The translations under genes were made by a program, and so were the position numbers. The notes beneath the pieces are model-generated. The model was not told the origin of the DNA. It made no database searches and saw only the letters and a list, made by a program, of their open reading frames with translations. This document shows positions 30,689 to 42,434 of a stretch of 55,168 nt of DNA, one piece after another. Source of the DNA: Chara braunii (taxonomy: Eukaryota > Streptophyta > Charophyceae > Charales > Characeae); NCBI GenBank assembly GCA_003427395.1, contig BFEA01000383.1, positions 646,746 to 701,913 of the forward strand, written 5' to 3'. Each line of letters starts with the position of its first letter. The first letter of the stretch is position 1.

Positions 30689-31710
30689 ATATAATTTCAC
30701 CGATAAAAATATTCATCATGATTGTCATATTGTTACTTATCGAGGGGCATCGTTAAATTAACTTAAGGGTCGTGTTTCCAAGACCTTGATTATAGGCTGG
30801 ACAGATACACGTCTCGGGATCTTTTACCAATATAAAAGTCAACCAAAATATCCATAAAAATAATATATAAAAGTATTTCTTCAACTTATTATCTTGTCAG
30901 AAGCCAAAAAAAAAATTTTTTTGTTCATAACAAACATTTCCCTGACTTGCTGAGTTACTCAAACGCCTAAAAATTTTGATTTTTTCACCCCCCCTTTTAA
31001 GGTTTTTTTAAAGAATAATCATATAAGATAAAACGTGAAAAATACTGACCAACAATGCAAAGCACTTTCACACTTTTCAAGCCACATTTCACCCTATCTT
31101 TCTTGAACACTAAGGCGTTTTTCTGAGCATCCTAGTTCACGTTTTAATAGCACAGTTTGCACACACATCCAAGATACACACTTCATCAATCAAAATCAGA
31201 CACAAGATCAACTCAATTGTGAAAGTAATAGTGGCAATTGTCGACATACCCCATAGATATAAATATTATGGAGAAAAAAAAACTTCGTCAAATTTAAAAT
31301 ATGAGAATTAAACAACCTTTCCTCTAAAAAATGAAGTCACTCGAATTACATGGCCTCAATTCCTAAAGTACACCTGTCGAGTCAGAAAAGCATAAAAGAG
31401 GCAACAAAATCTCATGAATTTAACAAATAAGAATAATGAAGTACGCACCCTATAGCACCTTAGATATCTGATTTACTAAAGTACAACATTGCATCTAAGG
31501 GGAAATAAATAACAACCACGCCACATATATTACCTCACACTTGACGACTAGAGTACAATGTCTCATCTGAAGAAAGGAAAATAATGTAAGAGTCCTATTA
31601 TAAAACGCAAAACAAAGAGATCAAAGTGTCGTTCATCCACCAATTAGGCACGACTCTTTTCTTAATTCGCTATGTTAAACCCCAACTATTACATAGCTAA
31701 GAATTAAACG
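30683..31710. other. A/T-rich unclassified stretch
   Basis: No gene, domain or repeat recognised in about 1 kb. Confidence 0.4.
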
Positions 31711-32815
31711 TTTATTTGGTCTGTTTATATACGTTTCCTTTCATGTCATTAAGCCTCATGTTCCTATCTGGTTTACCAAAACCCTTGGTCTTATCTTGTT
31801 GTACAAAGGACAATTTTCTATCAATTGTATCATCTTCATATAGCGCCAACACAACCTTTTTCCTTCCTCGTTTGTTTTCTTGGTCATGTGAAGATGTTTT
31901 CATCAAACTATCTTTCCTCTCAAAAGAACGAGTTGCTTCCTCTGAGAAAGACCTTATCCTACTCTTCTCTCGTCCATGCAAACTTCGAAAAAATTGCCCA
32001 ACCACTTTTGAAGTTAGTGGCTCAATGGCTTCAGAGGCAGTACATGGTTATAGATGTGGTGCTTTTCTTCACTCATTTCTACCTGTTCTCGCCAACACAA
32101 CCTTTTTCCTTCCTCCTTTGTTCTCTTGGTCATGTGAAGATGTTTTCATCCAACTATCTTTTCTCTCAAAAGAACTAGTTGCTTCCTCAGAGAAAGACCT
32201 TATCCTACTCTTCTCTCGTCCATGCTAACTTTGAAAAATTTGCCCAACCACTTTTGAATTTAGTGGCTCAATGGCTTCAGAGGCAGTACGTGGTTATAGA
32301 CTTGGTGTTTTTTTTCACTCATTTCTACCTGTTCTCCACCATCCTTTGATGTTTCCCTTCTTGAACTCTCCCTTTTCCCATGTCCTTACACCAGGAGTGT
32401 TTTAACAGTACCCATAATTTCAAACCCCTGCTCCTCCTCCCTCTTAATTATGTTGGTGGACTCCAGCATTTATTTCACTGATATCTGAAGACTTTATTTA
32501 AATTTTTTCAACTCCTTCATCTTATTTCACCGCCTTTCCCACTTGTTATATATATCGTTCTTCTGTGGACAAAAAATTATGGCTCTGATTGTTTGCCTTT
32601 CTACATATCTTCCTTATTCCATCATCCAATAGCTTTCTTGCAGTCACCCCCTCTAAAGAAAAATATTGCTATATTTGGTAGTTGTGACTTCTTGACGATG
32701 TTATCATCCAATGACCTGACAATTCTCTGCCACTGATATAGGTCGTCGCCATTATCCACCATTCGCATTCCCGTCGCAAGGCTTCCTGTTTGGGTCAATG
32801 AGATTCCTAAATGTT
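31711..32815 (-). pseudogene. Decayed region with a 246-bp tandem duplication
   Basis: 31845-32090 and 32091-32336 are two copies of the same 246-bp unit with roughly 93% agreement by eye (GCCAACACAACC starts both). A minus frame runs through the first copy (32005-31712). A second minus frame (32825-32622) lies between the unit and the zinc-knuckle fragment at 32816-33290. These are probably pieces of one decayed minus-strand gene. The family is not recognised. Confidence 0.45.
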
Positions 32816-33290
32816 TCATAAACACCTTCGATCACCTCCTTCAATATCAGTGTTTATTAGAAAATTTGCTTCATCAATTTTTGTGACATGGTAAAACCTC
32901 ATTGTATGCCCTTTTTTAGTACAGTGCCTGCAAATCCTTTTTTTGTCGTCACACCGCTTTTTCTCAGCCTTTGCAAATCGGAGAGAACATCGATCATCAT
33001 CATTTGTTTTCCCACCATTTCCAGTAGCTAGCTCATCTAACAATCCTTCCGGGACCTTTTGCTTGACTTTCCCGTCTCTCTTTAGTTACATCATTCTCTC
33101 TTTCAACTTCCTAACCTGTTTCTGTATACTGCCTAGTTCCTATTGCGCTGACGTATGTTTTTTCTGTCTCTCTCAAGTTACATCATTCTTTCTTTCAACT
33201 CCCTCACCTGTTTCTTTATACTGCCTAGTTCCTCTTGCGCTGACATATCGCCGACTACTCGCTCACGGTCTTTCACAATGATGGTTGTCG
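32816..33290 (-). pseudogene. Gag-like fragment: duplicated coiled coil plus zinc knuckle
   Basis: The minus strand from about 33250 carries MSAQEELGSIKKQVRELKER, a coiled-coil heptad pattern. It is repeated because the DNA holds a 92-bp tandem duplication (about 33073-33250, AGTTACATCATTC at 33084 and 33176). It is followed by LLDELATGNGGKTNDDD and then CRHCTKKGHTMRFYHV (32937-32883). This is a zinc knuckle C-x2-C-x4-H-x4-[C] whose last Cys is Tyr. Such a layout fits a retrotransposon gag. Frame breaks between the coil repeats show decay. Confidence 0.5.
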
Positions 33291-33870
33291 ACTTTGTTTT
33301 CGGGAAACCTCAAGTTCAACAAACTCTCGAGGTCATTCCAAGTTCGTGATCTCAATATGAAATTATATGCTTCCTCGCTCAACTCCTCACACACGAACAA
33401 AGGCAGCATAGTGAACATCGCCCTCTCATCCCACTTCTTCAAAAGGCTAAAGTTGTAATAATCGTGGAAAAAGTTAAAACAGAGCTATAACGTCTGGAGG
33501 CATTGACTCGTCTACATACTCGCGCGTCAGTACTTTAACGAGAGACAAATTTCTCCACAGTAGGATTTTAATCAAACCGCCATCTTTAGCCATGACCACT
33601 GTTGCTAATCTGTACAAGTACAGCAAGCGACGAAGCGCCAGGCCATAAGCCGAAGACAGTCTTTAATTAACATCCCTTCTTAACAAATCTAAAGACAAAC
33701 TATACCGCCAATATACAAACGCATAACCTTTTAGACAACTAATTTGGCAGAGCAATTAAAGACATCATAAACACATATGAATCATACAAGCAGATGTGTT
33801 AAAAAAAAACACTTGACTTAATACCATAAGCTGCTAATATGGATCGAAGAAAGTGAATAATATTCATTGT
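33291..33870. other. No recognisable feature
   Basis: Mixed sequence between two coding-like minus segments. The minus strand may include an intron or eroded coding sequence. Nothing specific is visible. Confidence 0.35.
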
Positions 33871-34463
33871 CCGCCTACCTTCATTCGGAGTTCGTCCCAG
33901 TATTCAAATCTTTCGTCTGGATCGTGAGAGTCAGTGTAGGCGTTAACAATGTAAGTCGTACTTCGCACGCCCAAATCTCATTTCTATGTATAGATTGTAT
34001 ACTACCTCGCCCGTATAGCGCTTGTGTCCCCATCCTCGTACTACCATAGCAGCCTCCGCTGCTACCTCTATTTTATCCCGTCCCCTGAAATAATATTCCA
34101 CAAGGAACTTGGGTAGGACGACTCGCAATGGGGAGGAGAGAACACAAACTTATCAACATCCCTCACCTCTATAACAACGGATACCGACTCATCTGTTCTC
34201 TGACACATTTCTTTTGTCCACTTCGCGGCGGCCACCTCAACTAACCTTAATGGCCTCACGAGCAGGTTCCCACATCCCTGTGTCAGCTCGATACAAAAAA
34301 TAATCCAAAACGATGATGAGGTGTACAGGGTCAATTTCACAATTACACTATCCCCATCATCATTGAGGCCATATTCGATCCAAATAAAGATATCCTTATT
34401 CAAAGACATACCCCACCAAAAACTGATACATTGATTCTCCCTCCAGACTATCCTCTTTTTCAA
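33871..34463 (-). pseudogene. Coding-like segment of unknown family, frameshifted
   Basis: Minus frames 34463-34068, about 34140-33943, and a third reading ending near 33882 join into one protein-like sequence. Readable parts are WWGMSLNKDIFIWIEYGLND, LVRPLRLVEVAAAKWTKEM, SVSVVIEVRDVDKFVFS, VVLPKFLVEYYFRGRDKIEV, AAEAAMVVRGWGHKRYTGE and SHDPDERFEYWDELRMK. The last is followed by GTAGGC, a plausible 5' splice site (AAG|GTAGGC). The composition is not repeat-like, so I believe it once coded. The function is unknown. Two frameshifts are needed, so it is either a pseudogene or exons with short introns. Confidence 0.42.
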
Positions 34464-35111
34464 TAGGCAAGGCTACATTGGGGTCTTCCCTAGCATACGA
34501 CATTTTGACCTTCTCCCACTACCCCTAGGTCCTGCTCACACAGACAAATGTCCAGCAAGGATCTCCCATCACTATACAAACCCTCTTCTTCCTACAATAT
34601 GTTTTCCAAAAGGTAGTCTTCAAATCATTGTTCATTTCCAACGTTTAAGACAATTCAAAAGCAAGTGATAACATATTGCGATAATAATGCATTTGTAATT
34701 TTTGAATATTGAATGTCATAAATTCCCATAATGACTGTTACTTACAGGAGGGATATACTGTCATAGTCATAACAATTATAATAGTTAAGTAAATAGTATC
34801 AGCAAGTGAAAATACAAATTTAACCCGTATATGCGTGCATAATGATAACGAGAAACTTATGTTAACTGTTATGACAGACAATAATTATGTTGTGGCCAAT
34901 AAGGTATTCCAACGATAAATACTTTTATATGCAAAAATACCGAGAGTACTACATTCTACTGCTTGGGCTTTGACGGGAGTATCTTGTGTTAAGGGGCAGT
35001 GTCATCCCTTAAAAGGGTTAAGATATAGATTTTTGAGCCTCGCTTAAGGACCAAGCCTCACTGCTTCACCCTCCGATTTCAATATTCGTTCCTTGCAAAC
35101 ACTTGTCAATT
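34464..35111. other. A/T-rich, no recognisable gene
   Basis: Nothing specific on either strand. It may be an intron or spacer between the two coding-like minus segments around it. Confidence 0.35.
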
Positions 35112-35540
35112 AGTAGGCAACCCCATCATACACGTTTCCAGAATGACATATCCTATACCGCGTTGATGAACCCACTTGACATAAATTTACCATACTTCCT
35201 TGCGACATGTAGTAGTCGCCTCCGTCATAGACCATAGTCTACCAAGGCCTAAATACTTTCCTCCTCCTCAGTAGTGCAATGTAATCACATTTCCTCAAAA
35301 GGGTTAGGTTACAACACCCCACTATGGACCGGGAACATATTTCTGGCGCGAGTCTTACTACCACTTTAGAAGACAAATTTATAGTTCTTTCAAGCCATCT
35401 AGTAGGGAAAGGATAACTTAGGATTCCAACTCCCCCATGAGTAGACTCTACACACTGACCACTTCTCGAAAAAAATTCTTCTTCCAAAAAGTTGGTCACT
35501 TCATTCACCTTCGACCCCGCGTCGAATATGGATTTTGCGT
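35112..35540 (-). pseudogene. Coding-like segment, possibly an aspartic protease remnant
   Basis: One minus frame runs from about 35540 to 35112 with a single internal stop (TAG near 35238). It begins YAKSIFDAGSKVNEVTNF, in which D-A-G-S could be a changed form of the retropepsin active site D-[ST]-G. It later reads CDYIALLRRRKVFRPW and TMVYDGGDYYMSQGSMVNL, loosely like the end of a retropepsin (I-L-G-R-.-W). The case rests on these short similarities. Confidence 0.35.
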
Positions 35541-36476
35541 AACACCTCTACTCTTTATAAGGAGAGCAATCCAACCATATAGGTTTAAGTTAATGAACAT
35601 AAATAGATAGTCATATTTTATTAGCTCATGAGGATGGATTAAGGCGTATAGTCATTGGATATCTATATGAGCTAATAAAACCCTTTGTACAATAGGTATG
35701 AAATCAGCCGACACAATTTAATCTGACAGAGGAAGAATAGTGTTAGCGTGATACATAATCGATGATCCGCTGGCACAACCTAATACATTACTGGAGGGTC
35801 AGGCACACGCGATGGCGGTGGAAGCATCGGTCGAGGCAGTTGGGGAAGGATGGTTAATTGATGAAGACGACATGCCATGGAAGAAGAGAAGAAGTGTATG
35901 TCATTGGATAAGTACAAGGAGATGGCTCGAAACGTGAGGGTGGAGTGCCGTAATGTTGTTCGTAGTTATAATAATAATAAGCCATCCTCCCAGATGACGA
36001 CGTACGCTCGCGCAGATCTTCCCATGCCGGCGCAATCAAACCCGTCCGCATCTCTCCTTCACTTCCTCTTCTTCCTCCCGCTCTTCTTAGTCCTTAGTCA
36101 AGTCAATAGGCTTTTCTGTAGCCTTCCTCTGTTATCCACCTCTCCCCATTCCAGTTCCCGATCCACACGACATAGTTGAAAGTGTTACTTAAAAAAATGT
36201 CCTAAGTGTCTAGTCACCAAGTGATTAGGGCAACGCCTATGACTGGGGCCACGTATCTAGCTATTTAGTTTATCTAATAAGTCCGTAATAAAAATGTCGA
36301 AAAGTAGGAGTATGTAATCGTCGTAGCGGTAGAAAATGTTATAATCAGAAGGAAAATTTGTAGTGGAAATCTTTCGGGCAGACTTGACGAGACTTGTCAA
36401 ATCCTATTGTGTCGACCGGATCCTCCGCTATCTCTATCGCTCTTGCTTTATAAAAAATTCGTGATCCTTAGTTAAT
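35541..36476. other. Mostly unclassified
   Basis: A minus frame at 36051-35854 (containing MAYYYYNYEQHYGTPPSRFE) has a non-repetitive, protein-like N-terminal look but no known domain. The remainder is A/T-rich. No RNA gene is seen. Confidence 0.3.
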
Positions 36477-36576
36477 AAGGCATGCTCCCTTATGAACAGT
36501 CACGAGAGTAACTATCTCCTTTGGGTAAGGCATGCTCCCTTATGAACAGTCACGAGAGTAACTATCTCCTTTGGGT
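36477..36576. repeat. Exact 50-bp tandem duplication
   Basis: 36477-36526 and 36527-36576 are identical, starting AAGGCATGCTCCC and ending CTTTGGGT. It is either a very recent duplication or an assembly error. Confidence 0.95.
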
Positions 36577-36892
36577 AGTGATAAAAGTGAAAGGTGAGAT
36601 ATTCTAGCTCATACTCACTCTATCGTAAAATACTTCCTTGGACCGAAAATTATTCTTAGTAGCTTTCTTACTAACTAGCGGAAGTTATATAGTACTCTAC
36701 CTTACTTTTGTCGTTTTGCCACACTTTCAATTAACCAGACCCAGGTCCGTTCACATAGGACCCCGACAGGCAACCGAAGGTCCCCGACAACGGCACAACC
36801 TATCGAGCGTGGCGGTCTAGTACGCTGCTATAAGCAAGCGTGAAAACCTCACGGTCGTCTCTACCAATCCCGACTCCGACCATGCGCGCCGA
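36577..36892. other. No recognisable feature
   Basis: Mixed sequence. The short plus frame at 36638-36820 has no motif. Confidence 0.35.
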
Positions 36893-37086
36893 CTATACCT
36901 CTCACGACACCCCACGACAAGTCAGGGTACCGCGAGGTACAACTTACCTCTACCCAAGGGGTTGTCACCACCCTTAGGTAGGTGTATCCCTGTTGAGCTA
37001 CCGACTCACGTGCGAAGGTTTTACTTGTCTTTGTAGAGGTAGGTCGGTCGATGGCGTTTGCTCGATCGTCATAGCATAGAAATGGG
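36893..37086 (-). repeat. Dispersed structured repeat, copy 2 (possible SINE-like)
   Basis: Partner of 14365-14560. On the minus strand the A-box-like word TAGCTCAACAGG (37000-36989) fits TRGCNNAGYNGG better than copy 1. The hairpin is kept: CTACCCAAGGG (36950-36960) pairs with CCCTTAGGTAG (36971-36981) at 10 of 11 positions around a loop GTTGTCACCA, although the stem bases differ from copy 1. GAGGTAAGTTGTACCTC on the minus strand (36948-36932) is a 5-bp stem with a 7-base loop, like a T arm. Confidence 0.6.
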
Positions 37087-38429
37087 GTACGCACGATAAG
37101 ACACCTAGGACTGACCCGCTAGAAAAATCGAACTCAGACTGTTGATTCCCCTACCCTGGTCTTATAAACTCTCAGATCGAACTTTAACAGGCTGTTTATT
37201 TCCGCTTTCGAATCAGAGACTGAAATAGAACACTATTCGCGGAGATAAAGAGTGTCCGTATCTCGCATAAAAAACCTATAATATATTATATATTATGACA
37301 AGGTATCGATTGAACCATCATTCTACCAAAGGCATTCTACTCTCCTTATATCACGACTAACAGACAAGCATAAAGGTTACATAAGACAAAATGAGTATGG
37401 GGGTATTATCGCCAAGAACCCTTCCCACTTTCACAAGTGCGGTGCGTCCAAGACTGTTCATAAGATCAAGCCCAGTTCAATCCAAAACCACGCATAAAAC
37501 AAACCTGCACAGAATATGCAAAAACAGTTCACATACCATGCACTAACAACGTCAACCATCGATCCACACTACTGACCTTGTCCCTCACTTCCCAAACCAT
37601 GTATGACAACTTTATCTTTCCTCAAATGTAAGTCCAACCCCCTCCCTTTTCTTCGAAGGACCCTTGAGAGTGACTAGGAAAATTCAGGCAATGACCACAT
37701 GTGACAGTTTTACTGACGACATGGTTTGTCTTCAGACGTGGGTATCAAGTCAAAAGGGGAATAATTGAATTGGTAACAACCGACCTACTATCGAGAGATA
37801 ACAGAAAATTTGATCTTTTTAATAAACCCTATACTTCAATTCCGATAGGCCAAATAAGGACCTACACACACAGAACTCAACAGAGATTCAAGACCCCCAT
37901 TCGTTTCCCACTCCTTGATATTTTAAAGGTCAAATCCTCAGATCAAAACTCTGGGATTCTCACCACGAAGTCTAACCCCTAGCTCTACTCTCACAAATCT
38001 TCCCTAATCCTTATTTATCTTTTTTCTTTTCTCTCAATGAGTTTCATGCCCCTGTCCTAAGTCGTCTAAAAGAAAAATTATATTTCCTCTACTCTCAGTT
38101 CTTTCATTTTCTCTCTCGGGAATAAGCACACCCTTTGGTGCTTTATGTAGTTGAGATTTAATTCATTCGGCGTCGTAGCTTTCCTTTCGAAAGTCGTGAA
38201 CTGGTACGGATCTCGTGGTAATTCCTATTATCCTTAGTGTCATTTTTATAACGGTCTAACTTCTTTCTTCGTTATTTTCTAAATTCATGAGGCCTTACTC
38301 CAACTGGAGCATTGTCTTTCTCTTTCTCTTCATTTTGTCCTGACACACGCAAGTAGTAGATCGATTCAGACATGAATTTTCTGTTACTTGATAAATTCAA
38401 AGCAGTCTGTTAATCAAATAGGTAGTCGA
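37087..38429. other. No recognisable gene
   Basis: Mixed, A/T-leaning sequence. The longest frame (37701-37982 plus) has no known motif. Confidence 0.35.
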
Positions 38430-39870
38430 GTAATTCGCACAAGAGTATTCGACCACCTTTTCAATTTTATTCAATGCAAATGTAAACGGTCAGTAAAAAC
38501 AATACACAAGATTCGTTCTGAGTAGTCGCATAACTCGTACAAAAATATCTTTCTACTGACCCAAAACAAATAGTCGACATACTCCTACCATGACATCCTA
38601 CTTGTTTTAATCATTCATTCGGAGAGACATGAATTCCCCCCCCCCCAAAAGGTTAGTACGGTTCTCAAGTTAGTAATACGTGACTCACTCAAGAGCCCCC
38701 TACTACCACTCTACTAATGCATAAGCTGCTTCAAGAGCGTAGCAGGATGATTTGCACAGAGGTATTCCACCGCCCCCTTTGAAGTCAACCGGTTTGAGAT
38801 CCGGTTAGTTTGGATGGAAGACAAGTGTTTAGGATATTCCTACATGAATATCCCACGTCGTAAGTTAGTGCGGAATCAAGCAAGTGATAGGATCACCCTA
38901 ACAAGAGTCTTCCTTAGACTATTACTTTTTTGGGTAACGAGTAGTTCTTTCTCCAAACAAGTAAGCGGACGACCCTTACAAGAGCCTTCCTACTACCCGT
39001 TCTGTGAGCGAATTGTTTGAGGGTAAGTAAGTTATTAACAAAAGAGAAATAATGTAACTTCCTAGTACTTCTCGTATGTCATTAGCCAATCTTAGATTCA
39101 AGTGTGTAAATAGTGGACCCTTCACAGGAACCCCCTACTACACCTCGAATAAGTGCAAAAACTGAACCTTCTTGAGTTGGTAATAATAAGAACGGTTTAT
39201 ACTAGAATCCCCCATCCCTTGGCTTAGTATTGGATAAACATAATGTTATTGATCAACCAAATCATTAGTCATACGTAGGTGAATAGCTGGGTTACTCATA
39301 CATGAGTCTCTTACTATCGCTCAATTACCCACACTCCACCTTTTCTCCGAGTTATTTGGTTCGGTATCAAATAAGAAGTAGGTAATAGGAAGATTCACAC
39401 AGGGGCTTTAATTTCTCGTTTGATTCATAGAAGACCGGTCAAACAACATTTTACTGAAGTTGTTTTTAACCGTTCGCTTATCATGTTATGCGTACCTTCC
39501 AGATATGCGGCGTAACGACTCTCACAAGAGTCCCTACCCCTCTCGTCGTACGCTTTTGCATAGTATACGTTGTTAGTTCATACGGGCAATGAAATAAATT
39601 CACAGAATTATTCCCCCACCTTCCAACCTCAAGCAGATCCTTAGTTAATTAAGGTTGTAGCACACACAAGTGTACCTTGCCACCACGCGTCACACCCACA
39701 CATGGGTATTCTACCGCCTTTGAAGGCTGACTTGATACGTTAACATCGCGGCTCGCACAAGCGTCTCCCACTACGGTTTGTAAATGTTACACGAATATTT
39801 CTTCATGATAACAATCAATCTGACAGATAGTAGGGTATCTCACACATGAGCACTCCACCGTTTGTCCTTA
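38430..39870. repeat. Very degenerate repeat with ACTC-N6-GAGT dyads
   Basis: A motif close to CTCACACAAGAGTNTYCYACYACC recurs about 15 times at irregular 60-150 base spacing, for example near 38439, 38683, 38895, 38970, 39115, 39290, 39515, 39660, 39690, 39760 and 39837. The core is a small dyad (ACTCTCACAAGAGT, ACTCATACATGAGT) followed by a CYACYACC box. The copies are too diverged for a simple tandem-repeat finder. No protein is encoded. Confidence 0.5.
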
Positions 39871-40815
39871 GTTGAATTACTGCATATACAAGCAGCGAGA
39901 CGACTGTGGGAGCTCCATCGCACCACTTTATTCCCCAAGTCCAAACAGTCTATAGATTCATTCTCAGTTGATTTACGTCTCTTTCCTTCCTTCAGGCAGG
40001 GTTCTTATTTCAATCATATAACCTTTTCTCTTTTGATACTCTTAGTCCATGAAGAAAATACGAACAGTATGTCATACAGTTATGCATGCAGTCCAATTTC
40101 TGGTTGTAGCTTGTAAGGGTATACGGGAAAGGGGTAAGTCATGCGTACCTCATGGTTCCCATCCTCCAGAGTTCCTCTTGAACTCCGACAGAGCTCCTGC
40201 AATCGCTCTGTTATCGGTCATGTCTAGTCTTTGTGACTTTCTTCTAAATAGATAAAAAAGAATAACAATCATATTGTCTAAACTTTTAAAGTTAACAAAA
40301 AACAAGATTATCCTCAGCGGAGGTACACCATCAGATACTTATAGTCGAGAAGACAGGTGCCTGAGAAGATCAAACAAGGATAAGAATGGAGGAGGATGGA
40401 GGAGGTAGGCACCATGATAGTGTCTCTCTCCTCTCCGATGCCCCATACTTTCCTCATTCTCCGACCCCTGCTTAACTCGTAATGTTTCAAAAATAGCAAT
40501 AGGAAAATAACAAACAAGCAATAATAATAACAATAATAATAATAATAATAATAATGATAATAAGCTATGTTACTAGTTGTCCGATGGCAAGACGTCCTGG
40601 GCGAACAGTTAGGGGGTCCCAAACGATCTTCGAACAACTTCATTTTCAGCAACTAAAAACACGAAAAAAACAACAACAACTGGGGGTGTCTTTTGTTTTA
40701 TTTTTTATTTTAAATTAAACAACGAGTTTCGATATCATCCGAAGGCAAAAGTTGGTGAATTTATTTTTTTGGATGACATAGTTTTTTTTTCAGATTTTTT
40801 TAAGGACTTTTTTGT
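39871..40815. other. No gene; (AAT)n microsatellite at 40521-40562
   Basis: Mixed sequence with an imperfect AAT/ATA trinucleotide run near 40521-40562 and A/T-rich sequence up to 40815. The Tyr-rich minus frame is a by-product of the microsatellite. Confidence 0.5.
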
Positions 40816-41221
40816 TTGTGTTCAGGCACCCAAAGACTTTCGACTGGTCGCAAGGGGAAAGGTAAGGGACGTGCCTCTTCCCCTACAACCAGAGAGTCCC
40901 ATTACCATGTGACGTCCGCTGGCCAGCTCACCCCCTTGATCCTTCCCGTGGCATGCACTCAAGATCCAAGAGGGCGTATGGAGGACGAGGAAAAACAAGG
41001 GAGTTTGCTTGAGATGCGATGGGTCAATTTTCTAAACGGTTGTGCCGGCATGCCTTCTAGGCCTTCAGACTCTAGTTCAAAAAACTAGAGTGGAGAGAGG
41101 TGGAAGCAGTAGCTCCTTCCACCAATGCTGATTCCTCTTCTAATAAAGTTCAATTGTCACAATCTCTCGTTAATTCTCTTTGTGAAGATGTAGCATCAAA
41201 ATCCTTTACTTTTAAGCAACG
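40816..41221 (+). pseudogene. Gag/linker remnant of the gypsy element
   Basis: Two plus frames (40816-41088 and 41100-41221): a basic Lys/Gly/Arg stretch (RKGKGKGR), then EAVAPSTNADSSSNKVQLSQ. These are compatible with the end of gag or a gag-pol linker, but no zinc knuckle is visible. The frame is cut by the GC-rich insertion. After the insertion a plus reading YEDIDLDETWEENESQVLAD (42228-42290) seems to be its continuation. Confidence 0.4.
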
Positions 41222-42129
41222 TTGTCACGCGGGGATCCCTGGAGCCCAAGCCGGGGTAGGGGTTTCAACCCCGCAACCCNNNNNNNNNNNNNNNNNNNNN
41301 NNNNNNNNNNNNNNNNNNNNNNNNNNNNNNNNNNNNNNNNNNNNNNNNNNNNNNNNNNNNNNNNNNNNNNNNNNNNNNNNNNNNNNNNNNNNNNNNNNNN
41401 NNNNNNNNNNNNNNNNNNNNNNNNNNNNNNNNNNNNNNNNNNNNNNNNNNNNNNNNNNNNNNNNNNNNNNNNNNNNNNNNNNNNNNNNNNNNNNNNNNNN
41501 NNNNNNNNNNNNNNNNNNNNNNNNNNNNNNNNNNNNNNNNNNNNNNNNNNNNNNNNNNNNNNNNNNNNNNNNNNNNNNNNNNNNNNNNNNNNNNNNNNNN
41601 NNNNNNNNNNNNNNNNNNNNNNNNNNNNNNNNNNNNNNNNNNNNNNNNNNNNNNNNNNNNNNNNNNNNNNNNNNNNNNNNNNNNNNNNNNNNNNNNNNNN
41701 NNNNNNNNNNNNNNNNNNNNNNNNNNNNNNNNNNNNNNNNNNNNNNNNNNNNNNNNNNNNNNNNNNNNNNNNNNNNNNNNNNNNNNNNNNNNNNNNNNNN
41801 NNNNNNNNNNNNNNNNNNNNNNNNNNNNNNNNNNNNNNNNNNNNNNNNNNNNNNNNNNNNNNNNNNNNNNNNNNNNNNNNNNNNNNNNNNNNNNNNNNNN
41901 NNNNNNNNNNNNNNNNNNNNNNNNNNNNNNNNNNNNNNNNNNNNNNNNNNNNNNNNNNNNNNNGCCCCGCAGCCCGACCGTTGGCCCCACCCCCGGCCCC
42001 GCACCTGCAGCTACCTCGGTCCCCCCAGTGGTGGGTGTGGCCCCGAGGGGGGTCCGGGGTGGGGCAGAAAACCCCATTTTTGGGGTTTAGCCCACGCGGT
42101 ATGCGCTCTCGCTGCGCACCCCCACTTTA

Positions 42130-42160
<31 letters not shown>

Positions 42161-42230
42161 GGGGGGGGCAGTTCGAAGCCAAGGTTAGGGGTGCCCACCC
42201 CCGAAGCCGGGGCTCGACAACCCTGCTTAT
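41222..42230. mobile_element. GC-rich insertion inside the gypsy element, includes gap
   Basis: Abruptly GC-rich sequence that splits a coding region. It starts near GTTGTCACGCGGGGATCCC and ends near AGCCGGGGCTCGACAAC, so the ends begin GTTGTC..GACAAC, and AAGCCGGGG / CCCCGGCTT words lie inverted near the ends. It holds a 684-base run of N (41280-41963) and a TTTATTT run. The element type is unknown. Confidence 0.45.
41280..41963. other. Assembly gap (684 N)
   Basis: Run of N. The long reading frames that span it are meaningless. Confidence 0.99.
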
Positions 42231-42434
42231 GAGGACATTGATTTGGATGAAACGTGGGAGGAGAATGAATCTCAAGTCCTTGCTGATTTTCCACAAATGG
42301 TTAACAGGTACCCCCACTTTTCACGCCTAGGGTAAGAAGTTCGCTCTATAGATTGATGTAAAATATGGTTAAAATGACCCTTTTGGTTTTCTTATAAATG
42401 GGGGTGAAAATTTGGGGGTCGGTTAACCTTCTGT

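Noticed and set aside
41100-42232. Long frames (up to 362 codons) across 41.1-42.2 kb and others at 18.1-18.4 kb
   Set aside because: Most of their length is N from assembly gaps.
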